DNA of 64,000 nt from Gemmobacter lanyuensis (GTDB lineage: Bacteria > Pseudomonadota > Alphaproteobacteria > Rhodobacterales > Rhodobacteraceae): contig NZ_BMYQ01000011.1 in NCBI RefSeq assembly GCF_014652355.1, positions 1 through 64,000 on the forward strand, in the 5' to 3' direction. The translations under genes were made by a program, and so were the position numbers. Below, piece after piece: positions 36,227-44,519 of this stretch (the first letter of the stretch is position 1; each line of letters starts with the position of its first letter). Under the pieces are notes generated by a model. It was not told the origin of the DNA. It saw only the letters and a program-made list of their open reading frames with translations, and made no database searches.

Positions 36227-36546
36227 CGATTCGAAAGTGCGCTCATCCTTAGAAGGCAGTACTGGCGGGCGCACCACAACATTTAGCAAGCGTGAACTCT
36301 GCTTGATCTGGTAGAAGTTCTTGTTTTTCAATGTCATGACGGTCAGTAAGGCTGATGACACGCCCGCTCATCCGTCAGCATCAGCCACGAGCTGTAGAAT
36401 TTTCTTGCACCACTGCCAGACATGACGCATTTATTGTCGTAGCGGAAAATCGCGAGAATTGCGGTTTTCTGCGCTACAAAGAAAATGTCGCTCCAAGGGG
36501 CACAGTGAGTGTGGGTAAACCGCACCACGATCTAGATGAGGGCAGT
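36227..36546 (+). promoter_or_regulatory. Leader and control region of repABC
   Basis: No gene is supported in these 320 bases, which are less GC-rich than the flanks. A long imperfect palindrome spans 36439-36477 (GTAGCG...CGCTAC with a TTTTC/GAAAA inner pair), 70 bases before repA, a likely operator for RepA/RepB autoregulation. GGCTGATG and CATCAGCC words lie further upstream. The repA ribosome binding site GAGGG stands six bases before the start. Confidence 0.5.
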
Positions 36547-37722
36547 ATGACCGAAGAGCGTGTTTTTGCAGAGCTTCAGAGCGACGCATCCACACTGCAT
36601 GAGTCTATCCGGATGCATCTGGAGCGCAATTTTGCGCCTGACGCCAGGAAGTACTTGAGAAGCTTTTCATCGACAGAAGCGGCCGAATTTCTTGGGCTCG
36701 CGCCTGGTCACCTGCGCAAACTCCACGCGGAGGACAAGATCCCTGACGTCCCGCTCGATGAGCGTGGACGGAAACTGTACTCGGCCGACGACCTTGCACA
36801 GATCCGTTTGGCTCTGGCGCGAACCACGCGCGACCCTTCGCTTTATCTACGTGGGCGGGTCGGATCAGAGCCGCTGCAGATTATATCTTGCGTGTCGTTC
36901 AAGGGCGGGTCAGCGAAGACGACCACAGCGGCATATCTCAGCCAATGGTATGCCCTGCACGGCTACCGGGTGCTGGTGATCGACATGGACCCGCAGGCCT
37001 CGCTTTCGTCGATGACCGGTTTGCGGCCTGAAATCGACTTCACGCATCAAGGCACGATCTATGATGCCATCCGGTATGAGAACCCTGTGCCGATGAGCGA
37101 GGTGGTGCGGAAAACCTACTTCCACGGCCTGGACATAGCCGCAGGTGGCCTGATCCTGTCGGAATACGAGACCGAGACCCCCTACGCCCTTCGCCGTGGC
37201 TCCGAGCCACCCTTTTACCTGCGGCTTCGCGAAGCAATCCTCTCGGTTGAAGCCAGCTATGATCTGGTGTTCATCGATTGCCCCCCGCAGCTTGGGTTCT
37301 TGACCCTCTCGGCTCTTGTGGCCTCGTCTTCGATCATCATTCCAGTGGTGCCGAACTTTATCGACGTGGCATCCTTGGCCCAGTTTCTGACCATGACCTC
37401 ATCCTTGCTCGATACGATCAGGGAAGCAGGAATGACGTTGGAATACGACTTTCTCCGCTACCTGGTCTCTCGCTTCGAACCTTCGGACGGGCCGCAAGCG
37501 CAGGTTGCCGGATTGCTACGCGCCAACTTTGGCAAACGCGTGATGACCGAGACGTTCCTGAAGTCCACCGCCGTCTCGGACGCAGGCCTTACACATCAGA
37601 CGCTGTTCGAAGTCGGTCGAGGTAGCATGAACCGCAACACTTATGACCGCGCGATGGAATCGATCAACGCTGTCGCGCGGGAGATGGAACAAGACATCCA
37701 CAGAGCATGGGGGCGCGGCTGA
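36547..37722 (+). CDS. repA: RepA, ParA-type partition ATPase
   Basis: A 391-residue ParA family ATPase that segregates the plasmid with RepB and represses the repABC promoter. An N-terminal helix-turn-helix-like region (SSTEAAEFLGLAPGHLRKLHAEDKIP) is followed by the deviant Walker A (CVSFKGGSAKTTTAAYL, near residue 120), VLVIDMDPQASLS and VFIDCPPQLG. The start at 36547 is chosen because GAGGG precedes it and the frame upstream lies in the control region. repB begins two bases after its stop. Confidence 0.96.
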   Translation: MTEERVFAELQSDASTLHESIRMHLERNFAPDARKYLRSFSSTEAAEFLGLAPGHLRKLHAEDKIPDVPLDERGRKLYSADDLAQIRLALARTTRDPSLYLRGRVGSEPLQIISCVSFKGGSAKTTTAAYLSQWYALHGYRVLVIDMDPQASLSSMTGLRPEIDFTHQGTIYDAIRYENPVPMSEVVRKTYFHGLDIAAGGLILSEYETETPYALRRGSEPPFYLRLREAILSVEASYDLVFIDCPPQLGFLTLSALVASSSIIIPVVPNFIDVASLAQFLTMTSSLLDTIREAGMTLEYDFLRYLVSRFEPSDGPQAQVAGLLRANFGKRVMTETFLKSTAVSDAGLTHQTLFEVGRGSMNRNTYDRAMESINAVAREMEQDIHRAWGRG

Positions 37723-37723
37723 G

Positions 37724-38716
37724 ATGGCTAGGAAGAACATGTTCGAAGGCATCACTCCTGTCCCTCGGCCGGAAGAAGATGCAAATGCACCCCTGCCCCG
37801 CCCGACCGCCAAGATGCCAGAGGTGTTTCAAAGTGCTGGGCCGATCGCAGCCATCCGCAACGATCTGCGCAGTGTCGGGGCTCGATCAGTGCAGGACATC
37901 GATCCCGAACTGATTGAAGACACCGGGTTAAAGGATCGCATCGGAGCGCTAGACGACGACATCGCCGACCTGCGCGAAAGCATTTCCAAACACGGCCAGC
38001 AGGTTCCGATCCTGTTGCGACCGCACCCGAAACTGAGCGGTCGGTATCAGGTGGTTTACGGGCGCCGCAGGCTTGCCGCAATCCGTGGCTTGGGAACGCC
38101 GGTCAAGGCGCTGATCCGCACCCTTTCCGACGAAGAGGCGGTCCTGGCGCAGGGCCAGGAAAACAACCTTCGCAAGGACCCGTCCTTCATCGAGAAAGCC
38201 TTGTTTGCGGGCGACTTGGAGGAGGCGGGTTACGATGCGCGCGTGGTTCAGGACGCGCTGAACGTGAACCGCAGCCACACGTCGCACATGCGTAAGGTGC
38301 GCGAGGCATTTCCGAGACAAGTGCTGGAACGCATCGGTGCCGCGCCCTCGATCGGATGGAAACGCTGGTACGAACTCGCCGTTGTGGTACTTGAGAAGAA
38401 GATCGACGTTCTTTCCGTCCACCCTGCCCCCTTCCCTGAAGGTTCCAGCTCAGACGAGCGATTTGCGGCCTGGGTGAAAGCTCTTCCAAAGGCGGATACC
38501 CCTAAGGAGAAACGCCAAGAGAAGGGCACAACGCCCTTCACGCTGATGGCACAGGATGGGTCCGCCCTGGGAGAGGTCGCCCTTACCAAAGGGGCATTGG
38601 GCTTCCGGCCATCGGCGCAACATAGGGGTTTCGCGGCTTGGCTGCATGCAAATGCGGATGACGTCTTTTCACGCCTGCATGAAGAATTTCTCAGTCAGTC
38701 CAAGAAGAAGGACTGA
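37724..38716 (+). CDS. repB: RepB, ParB-type centromere-binding protein
   Basis: A 330-residue ParB family protein. The CTP-binding N-terminal domain is seen in ISKHGQQVPILLRPHPKLSGRYQVVYGRRRLAAIRGLG and AQGQENNLRKDPSFIEKALFA (about 85-160), then a helix-turn-helix (ALNVNRSHTSHMRKVREAFP). It should bind parS sites on this replicon, for which the palindromes at 40151 and 40187 are candidates. The start at 37724 directly follows the repA stop. Confidence 0.95.
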   Translation: MARKNMFEGITPVPRPEEDANAPLPRPTAKMPEVFQSAGPIAAIRNDLRSVGARSVQDIDPELIEDTGLKDRIGALDDDIADLRESISKHGQQVPILLRPHPKLSGRYQVVYGRRRLAAIRGLGTPVKALIRTLSDEEAVLAQGQENNLRKDPSFIEKALFAGDLEEAGYDARVVQDALNVNRSHTSHMRKVREAFPRQVLERIGAAPSIGWKRWYELAVVVLEKKIDVLSVHPAPFPEGSSSDERFAAWVKALPKADTPKEKRQEKGTTPFTLMAQDGSALGEVALTKGALGFRPSAQHRGFAAWLHANADDVFSRLHEEFLSQSKKKD

Positions 38717-38749
38717 TGGAATGCAACGAAAACAACAGAGGAGCAGTGT

Positions 38750-38838
38750 CGGAAAAGGATAGGCCTCCCGAATGGAAACCACCCGGAAGGCCCGCGCAAA
38801 ACACAGGGCGCCAACCCTGAGAATGCTCATCTTCTAGC
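38750..38838 (-). ncRNA. Antisense RNA of the repB-repC gap (incompatibility RNA)
   Basis: repABC replicons carry a small counter-transcribed RNA between repB and repC that limits RepC synthesis. On the minus strand here, TTGCGT (38873-38868) and TAGTCT (38850-38845) stand exactly 17 bases apart and form a good promoter. About 50 bases downstream a hairpin with GGCCT/AGGCC outer arms (38762-38792) is followed by TATCCTTTTCC, a plausible terminator. This gives an RNA of about 90 bases. Limits are inferred from these signals. Confidence 0.6.
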
Positions 38839-38988
38839 ACGAGCAGACTAGCGCAGGCCCGAATCGCACGCAACATCGCTTCGCGGTGATCTGATATCTT
38901 TTATCCTTTTTCTGGAGAAGAACGGACACCGACAGGCAGGGTTGCAAGGTCTTCACTCGGCTGACCCGAGCGTTCCGCCGGATTCAAC

Positions 38989-40149
38989 ATGGAACATGTC
39001 ATGTCTTCGCCCGTGCAGCGGCACGTTCGGCGCACCAATTCCTCATATCTGAACGACCGCAGCAATGTGACGCCGGTTAAGGCGGAGGACGCGCGCTGGT
39101 CGCTTCTGGATTTGGTACGCCGTTGCCGCAAACCTCTTGGTCTGAGAGACCGTGACGTTGCGGTTCTGCGAGGCCTTCTGTCGTTCGTGCCCCAGTCGGC
39201 CGACCCAAACTCACTTGTTGTCTTTGCCTCCAACAGGGCGTTGATCGAGCGCTGTGACGGTATCGACGAACGCACACTAAGGCGCCGCCTCACCAATTTG
39301 AAGGCAAACGGATTGCTGGCTCGAAAGTCGAGCCCGAACGGAAAGCGATATCGGGTACAGGATGAGTGTGCCGAAGCCAAACTAACCTACGGCATCGACC
39401 TCGCGCCGCTGTTCGCCATCCGCGATCACCTCATCGCACTTGCAGAAGAATGCTCCCGAGAAGAAATTCGGTGCAAAGCGCTCCGATCAGTGATCAGGGA
39501 CATTCTTTACCACAGGGCTGCGACCATTCAGCCCGCACTGCACGACCTTGCGTGCCGCTCACTGCGTCGTTCATTGTCTTCGGACCAACTGGCCGGTCTC
39601 ATTCAGGAACTACAGGAAAACCTTCCTCAGACAGGCGCTGAGACATCGTCCGTTGCAGATGCAGTGACCGTCAGCGACAGACAAAATGACCGGCACATTC
39701 AGAAGTCAAAGAAAGAAAACTATGAATCTGAAGTTGCGCCTGAGAAAGTAAGCACAGCCAATCGAACCAGCTATCCAAGAAGCACTGATGTCGGACAAAC
39801 CAACGATATCACGGTGTCTGAGTGCATGGCCCTGGCCAAGAATGCAGCATCCTTCGCTTCCGTAACTGCAAAGGATTGGGGCGATGTCATTCGATTGTCC
39901 GACACCCTTGCTCCGGCGATTGGACTAGCGAGAACCGACGTAGAGACTGCTCGAAAAGCGATGGGAGCGCTTGGCTCAGCACTCGCCATTCTTGGTATTA
40001 CTGAGGCGTTCGACAGAATCCGGCAACCGAGGGCCTATCTACAAGCGCTAACCAATCGGGCAGCCAGTGAAAGCATGGACTTCGTCCGTATGTTCCGCTC
40101 GCTCACAACCTGCCGCGCCCCGTCAGCGCGTAGTATGACCATTGCTTGA
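38989..40149 (+). CDS. repC: RepC, replication initiator
   Basis: A 386-residue initiator that acts at an origin inside its own coding region. The N-terminal RepC domain is clear: WSLLDLVRRCRKPLGLRDRDVAVLRGLLSFVP, then VVFASNRALIERCDGIDERTLRRRLTNLKANGLLARKSSPNGKRYRV with the winged helix. The central part (about 210-270) is variable and lower in GC, where origins of this type lie. A second Met at codon 5 is an alternative start. The 272-base gap before it holds the antisense RNA. Confidence 0.95.
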   Translation: MEHVMSSPVQRHVRRTNSSYLNDRSNVTPVKAEDARWSLLDLVRRCRKPLGLRDRDVAVLRGLLSFVPQSADPNSLVVFASNRALIERCDGIDERTLRRRLTNLKANGLLARKSSPNGKRYRVQDECAEAKLTYGIDLAPLFAIRDHLIALAEECSREEIRCKALRSVIRDILYHRAATIQPALHDLACRSLRRSLSSDQLAGLIQELQENLPQTGAETSSVADAVTVSDRQNDRHIQKSKKENYESEVAPEKVSTANRTSYPRSTDVGQTNDITVSECMALAKNAASFASVTAKDWGDVIRLSDTLAPAIGLARTDVETARKAMGALGSALAILGITEAFDRIRQPRAYLQALTNRAASESMDFVRMFRSLTTCRAPSARSMTIA

Positions 40150-40150
40150 T

Positions 40151-40202
40151 GTATACCCGGGTAAACATAACCCCCTCTTGCTCCACGTATACCCCGGTAA
40201 AC
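40151..40202. promoter_or_regulatory. Pair of parS-like palindromes
   Basis: GTATACCCGGGTAAAC (40151-40166) and GTATACCCCGGTAAAC (40187-40202) are two copies of a 16-bp near-palindrome, 36 bases start to start, directly after repC. Plasmid parS sites of repABC replicons are 16-bp palindromes with GT...AC ends placed beside these genes, so these are the best centromere candidates here. They could instead be operators of the ParB-like gene that follows. Confidence 0.6.
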
Positions 40203-40300
40203 ATGCCGCCCGCTTTGAGAGAGAAAGGTTGGGGGTTGGAGGGGTGACGGGAAGCGAGATCGGGAGAGTGGCTTCCGGCGCCCGTCGTGGAGAAGATCTG

Positions 40301-42055
40301 ATGGCGAAAGCAGCCCAGAAAATCACCCTGTCCCCGTCGCGGGATATCCCCTTCGATAAGCTCGTGCTGAGCCAGTCTAACGTACGGCGCATCAAGGCCG
40401 GCGTGTCGGTTGAAGAACTTGCCGAGGACATCGCCCGCCGCGGGCTTCTGCAGAGCCTGAACGTGCGGCCGATGCTAGATGCCGAGGGCGTCGAAACCGG
40501 GCTGTTCGAGATCCCGGCCGGTGGTCGTTGTTTCCAGGCGCTGTCACTGCTGGTGAAGCAGAAGCGGCTGGCCAAGACTGCGCCGATCCCCTGCATCGTG
40601 CGAGATTCTGGTTCGGAGATCCTAGCCGAGGATGACTCGCTGGCGGAGAACATGCAGCGCGTTGCCCTGCATCCGCTCGACCATTTCCGCGCATTCCAGG
40701 CCCTGCGCGAGAAAGGTCAGGGCGAGGAATCAATCGCGGCAGCTTTCTTCGTCACGCCGCAGATCGTGAAGCAGCGCCTGAGACTCGCCTCCGTCGCCCC
40801 TACCCTTCTCGAGGTCTATGCCGATGACGGCATGACGCTCGAGCAGCTGACGGCTTTCACGGTGAACCCCGACCACGGGCGTCAGGTCCAGGTCTGGGAC
40901 GCGGTGAGGAACTCCTGGAACAAGGAGCCCTACGCCATCCGGCGCATGCTGACGGAGACCACGGTCCGGGCCTCGGATCGTCGCACGGTCTTCGTCGGTG
41001 TCGATGCCTATGAGGCGGCAGGTGGCGTCGTCCTGCGCGATCTGTTTCAGGGCGACGAAGGTGGCTGGCTCGAGGACCCTGCCCTTTTGGACCGGCTGGT
41101 TGCCGAGAAGCTCCAGGCCGAAGCCGAGGCTCTGGTCTCCGAGGGCTGGAAGTGGATCGAGGTCGCGGCCGACCTGCCCTACTGCTACAGCCACGGTCTG
41201 CGGCGTCTGGCCGGTGATCCCGCCCCGATGATCGACGAGGAAAGCGCGGCACACGCTTCGCTGCTCGCCGAGTATCGTGCGCTGGAAGAGGAATACTCCG
41301 GTCAGGACGAATACCCCGAAGAGATCGATGCGCGGCTCGGTCAGCTCGAAATGGCGATGGAAGCGCTCGAGCAGCGGCCCTTGATCTACGATCCAACCGA
41401 GGTCGGGCGCGCGGGCGTCTTCGTCACGCTGGATCGGAACGGCAGTCTCGCGGTCTATCGTGGCTATGTCCGGCCCGAGGACGAGCCGCGCGAGGAAACC
41501 GCGGTCCAGGATGGTGATGGCGCGGATGATATGGGGCAGGGGGGTGATGTCGGTGTTTCCAGCTGGAAACCCTCGGAGACCTCTGTCGGCGGCACCGTCA
41601 TCACTTCGGGTGGTCAGCCGATCGGTGCTGACCTGTCGGAGGAAGAAGATGACGGCGCGTTGAAGCCGCTGCCCGAGCGGTTGGTCATGGAACTGACGGC
41701 CCACCGGACCCTCGCACTCCGCGAGGCCATCGGGCGTTCCCCCGACGTGGCGCTAACGCTGCTGCTTCTGAAGCTGGTGACGGACACCTTCCGCACCTCC
41801 TTGGGCACGGGCAGTTGCCTCGAAGTCTCTGTCCGCCACGTCTACATGTCGGCGCAGGCACCGAACCTGAAGGACAGCGTGGTGGCGAAGCTGGTCGACG
41901 AGCGTCACGCAGCTTGGGAGACCGATCTGCCCCTCGGCGACGATGCCGTGCTTTGGGACTATCTGACCGTGCTCGATCAGGGCAGCCGTCTGGCACTCTT
42001 GGCGCATTGCCTCAGCTTCGGGGTCAACGCGCTCCATGAGAAGGTGAACCCCTAG
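40301..42055 (+). CDS. ParB-like nuclease/partition domain protein, 3' truncated
   Basis: A 584-residue protein with an N-terminal ParB domain (LSQSNVRRIKAGVSVEELAEDIARRGLLQSLNVRP, IPAGGRCFQALSLL, LAENMQRVALHPLDHFRAFQAL) of a kind common on rhizobial and rhodobacterial plasmids. The start at 40301 (MAKAAQKITLSPSRDIPFDKL) fits the family. The C-terminus stops abruptly at NALHEKVNP, where homologues normally carry on for roughly a further hundred residues; the stop lies at the junction with a carbamate kinase fragment. The DNA-binding core should still be made, but function is doubtful. Confidence 0.85.
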   Translation: MAKAAQKITLSPSRDIPFDKLVLSQSNVRRIKAGVSVEELAEDIARRGLLQSLNVRPMLDAEGVETGLFEIPAGGRCFQALSLLVKQKRLAKTAPIPCIVRDSGSEILAEDDSLAENMQRVALHPLDHFRAFQALREKGQGEESIAAAFFVTPQIVKQRLRLASVAPTLLEVYADDGMTLEQLTAFTVNPDHGRQVQVWDAVRNSWNKEPYAIRRMLTETTVRASDRRTVFVGVDAYEAAGGVVLRDLFQGDEGGWLEDPALLDRLVAEKLQAEAEALVSEGWKWIEVAADLPYCYSHGLRRLAGDPAPMIDEESAAHASLLAEYRALEEEYSGQDEYPEEIDARLGQLEMAMEALEQRPLIYDPTEVGRAGVFVTLDRNGSLAVYRGYVRPEDEPREETAVQDGDGADDMGQGGDVGVSSWKPSETSVGGTVITSGGQPIGADLSEEEDDGALKPLPERLVMELTAHRTLALREAIGRSPDVALTLLLLKLVTDTFRTSLGTGSCLEVSVRHVYMSAQAPNLKDSVVAKLVDERHAAWETDLPLGDDAVLWDYLTVLDQGSRLALLAHCLSFGVNALHEKVNP

Positions 42056-42756
42056 CGCCGCTTGATCCGACGTGCCCCAATCGCGGTAGACCGCGTCCAC
42101 GTCGGTCAGCATCAGCAGGACTTCGGCCTTCAGAGCCTTGGCCAGCAGGGCGGCGGTGCGGTCCTTGTCGATCACCGCCTCGACGCCACGCATCTTCCCG
42201 TCCGGACCGCGCGTCACCGGGATGCCGCCCCCGCCGGCGCAGATCACGCTGACCCCGGCCTCGACCAGCAGCCGGATCGGGGTGATCCCGAGGATCGCGA
42301 CCGGCAGGGGCGAGGGCACGACGCGCCGCAACCCGCCCGAGGCTTCTGCAACCATCGACCATTGGTGCTCGGCCCGGACCAGCCCGGCTTCCTCGGCAGT
42401 GTAGACCGGGCCGATGGGCTTGGTCGGCTGGTCGAAGGCCGGATCCGCCGGGTCGACCTCGACGCGGGTCAGAAGCGTGGCGACGTTGGAGCCTGCGGGA
42501 AGGGCGTTCATCAGTTCCTGCTCGATCAGGTAGCCGATCATGCCTTCGGTCTCCGCCCCCAGCACATCCAGCGGCCAGGGGGTATCGGGTGCGAAGCTGG
42601 CTGCCTGCAACGCCATCAGACCGACCTGGGGGCCGTTGCCATGGGCCACGACGATCTGGTGATCGCGCGCAAGGTCGGCCAGTGCCGCCGCCGCGATGCG
42701 GACATTGGTGTGCTGCGCCTCGGCCGTCATCGGCTGTGTTTCGGCGTGCAATTTTG
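42056..42756 (-). pseudogene. Carbamate kinase, truncated at both ends
   Basis: The minus strand encodes about 230 residues of carbamate kinase, which makes ATP from carbamoyl phosphate in arginine breakdown. MTAEAQ, VAHGNGPQVGLMAL, ETEGMIGYLIEQEL, CAGGGGIPV and LTDVDAVYRDWG are the family blocks. The first 20 or so residues (glycine-rich ALGGNAL) are missing where an IS110-type element begins, and the last 60-70 residues are replaced by antisense of the ParB-like gene. It is therefore non-functional and marks a recombination joint. Confidence 0.85.
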
Positions 42757-42841
42757 ATGAGGTGGACGGCCCCTGACCCAACCGTGGCGTGCTTTGCGGC
42801 CGCGGTTCATGATCAGGGTTCCAATATAGGGAGGTTCCACC

Positions 42842-43861
42842 ATGTCAGATGTGATCGTGACGGTCGGTCTCGACCTTGCGAAGAATGTGTTTCAGGTTCA
42901 CGGCGTCGACGCTGACGGGAGAGTTTGTGTTCGTCGCAAACTGCGGCGTGCGGAAGTAGCAGCATTTTTTGGTGAACTGTCGCCTTGTCTTGTCGGAATG
43001 GAGGCTTGCGCGTCGTCACATTTCTGGGCGCGCGAGATTGCACGCCTCGGCCATGAGGTGAAGCTGATGCCTCCGGCTTACGTCAAGCCATACGTCAAAC
43101 GGGGAAAGACCGACGCCTCGGATGCAGAAGCCATCTGCGAGGCCGTGACGCGACCGACCATGCGATTTGTGGCTGTGAAGAGCGAAGAGCAGCAGGCGGT
43201 ATTGATCCTGCACAAAACGAGGGAACTTCTGGTCAGGCAGAGGACGATGCAGACCAATGCGCTCAGGGCCCATCTCGCGGAATTGGGCATCGTTGCAGCT
43301 CAGGGCGTCGACGGGCTGAGCAGCTTAAAGGCCCACTTCCAGCGGGTCATGCGATCGCTGCCGGAACATGCCGCAGAGGCTCTTCAAGCCTTTATCCGAA
43401 TGGCAGATGGGCTTGTCGACGAGATCGAAAGGCTCGAGAGCCGTATCTTGGATTGGCACCGAACCAACGATGCCAGCCGTCGGCTTGCTACTATCCCGGG
43501 CATTGGCCCGATCACAGCCAGCGCCATCGCGGCCAATGTGCCAGATGCGAGCCTCTTCAAGACTGCCAGACAGTTCGCGGCGTGGCTGGGGTTGACGCCG
43601 AGGGCCAATTCCAGCGGCGGTAAGGAGAGGCAGATGGGCATCAGCAAACAGGGCGATGCCTATATCCGCCGACTGCTCGTCTCAGGTGCGAGTGCCGTCA
43701 TGCGCTTCACGCGTCAGGGCGATCCCGGCAAAGCGTGGCTGGCGGGAATAAAGGAGCGTAAGCGGCCAAAGGTTGCTGCGGTCGCTCAGGCGAACAAAAC
43801 CGCGCGCATCGCTTGGGCAATTTTGCGAAGAAACGAAGTATTCGTAGCTCGATCCGCCTGA
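42842..43861 (+). CDS. IS110 family transposase
   Basis: A 339-residue DEDD transposase. GLDLAKNVFQVHGVDADG, MEACASSHFWAREIARLGHEVKLMPPAYVKPYVKRGKTDASDAEA and the C-terminal ATIPGIGPITASAIAA with SSGGKERQMG carry the catalytic acidic residues and the Ser. Clearly related to copy 1 but diverged, so the two are different elements of one group. GGGAGG precedes the start. Intact. Confidence 0.95.
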   Translation: MSDVIVTVGLDLAKNVFQVHGVDADGRVCVRRKLRRAEVAAFFGELSPCLVGMEACASSHFWAREIARLGHEVKLMPPAYVKPYVKRGKTDASDAEAICEAVTRPTMRFVAVKSEEQQAVLILHKTRELLVRQRTMQTNALRAHLAELGIVAAQGVDGLSSLKAHFQRVMRSLPEHAAEALQAFIRMADGLVDEIERLESRILDWHRTNDASRRLATIPGIGPITASAIAANVPDASLFKTARQFAAWLGLTPRANSSGGKERQMGISKQGDAYIRRLLVSGASAVMRFTRQGDPGKAWLAGIKERKRPKVAAVAQANKTARIAWAILRRNEVFVARSA

Positions 43862-44103
43862 CGAAGGCGCGAGACAGACGAAACTGAATGCGTCGAGACT
43901 GAGGAAAGATGACAAACCGGTCGAACCGGGGATCAGGACACCCCAGGGGGTCAAGGCGTCAAATCGAACGCGTAATTTTGATTGGGACCTGATCTGCGGA
44001 CTTCATCTGGGCCAGCGGCACTGCCGCGCAAACAGGCCGTAGACATGACTGCTTTCGGCATGGGCTCGTCAAATTCCCAGCTTGCGCATCAGGGGCCGTC
44101 CAG
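43862..44103 (+). ncRNA. Candidate bridge/seek RNA region of IS110 copy 2
   Basis: Counterpart of the region at 8957-9207. GATCAGG (43931-43937) can pair with CCTGATC (43988-43994), enclosing a loop with TAATTTTGATT; the GGGCC-N-GCGGC block follows at 44009-44019. The pairing is kept between the two elements while the sequence within the loop differs, as expected for a structured guide RNA. Transcript ends are not visible. Confidence 0.4.
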
Positions 44104-44358
44104 ACATGACATACGGCTTGACGAACTTCGGGGCGATCAGTCGCACGTCATGCCCAAGAGCCATCAATGTCCTCGCCCAGTGTGAGCGGTCGCACATGCC
44201 TCCATCGCCACCCGGCATCCCGGATGGGTCTGCATGAAAGCAAGGAACTGCTTGCGCGACAGCTTCTTGCGGAACACAACTTCACCCTCGGCTGTCGCGC
44301 CATGCAGTTGAAAGACTTGCTTGGCCAAGTCCACGCCGATGATCGATACTTCCTTCAT
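44104..44358 (-). pseudogene. IS110 family transposase fragment, frameshifted
   Basis: From 44358 the minus strand reads MKEVSIIGVDLAKQVFQLHG...RVAMEACATAH, the N-terminal half of the catalytic domain. The frame then breaks near 44180; in another frame it continues as HWARTLMALGHDVRLIAPKFVKPYVMSG and ends near 44104, where copy 2 sequence begins. The C-terminal domain is gone. About 140 further bases up to bhcD probably include the old left end of this element. Confidence 0.85.
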
Positions 44359-44519
44359 AGCCAACTCCTCCTGATCCTTCATGGATCACAGTGGCACAAG
44401 TGCCGTCAGGAGGGGCTACCCAACCCATCATCAGAGCCCCTCGTCCTGGCAAATTGGCTGGATACCTTGCCTCGGGATGGTGCGGGCAAGGCAGTCAGAC
44501 GCCATCCCAGCTTCTTGCA

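Larger units (their letters stand above)
42750..44103 (+). mobile_element. IS110 family (IS1111-like) element, copy 2
   Basis: Contains an intact transposase with a left non-coding end of about 90 bases and a right one of about 240. AATTTTGAT occurs at 42750-42758 and again at 43974-43982. The left end matches copy 1 after the TTGATGA word. The element cut the 5' end of the carbamate kinase gene. The right limit is set where the decayed third transposase begins and is approximate. Confidence 0.65.

Noticed and set aside
36343-36528. 61-codon minus-strand frame upstream of repA
   Set aside because: Lies over the repABC control palindrome and has no family match or ribosome site.
40151-40202. 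Direct repeats considered as origin iterons
   Set aside because: Only two copies, each a palindrome; repABC origins lie within repC, so a partition or operator role fits better.
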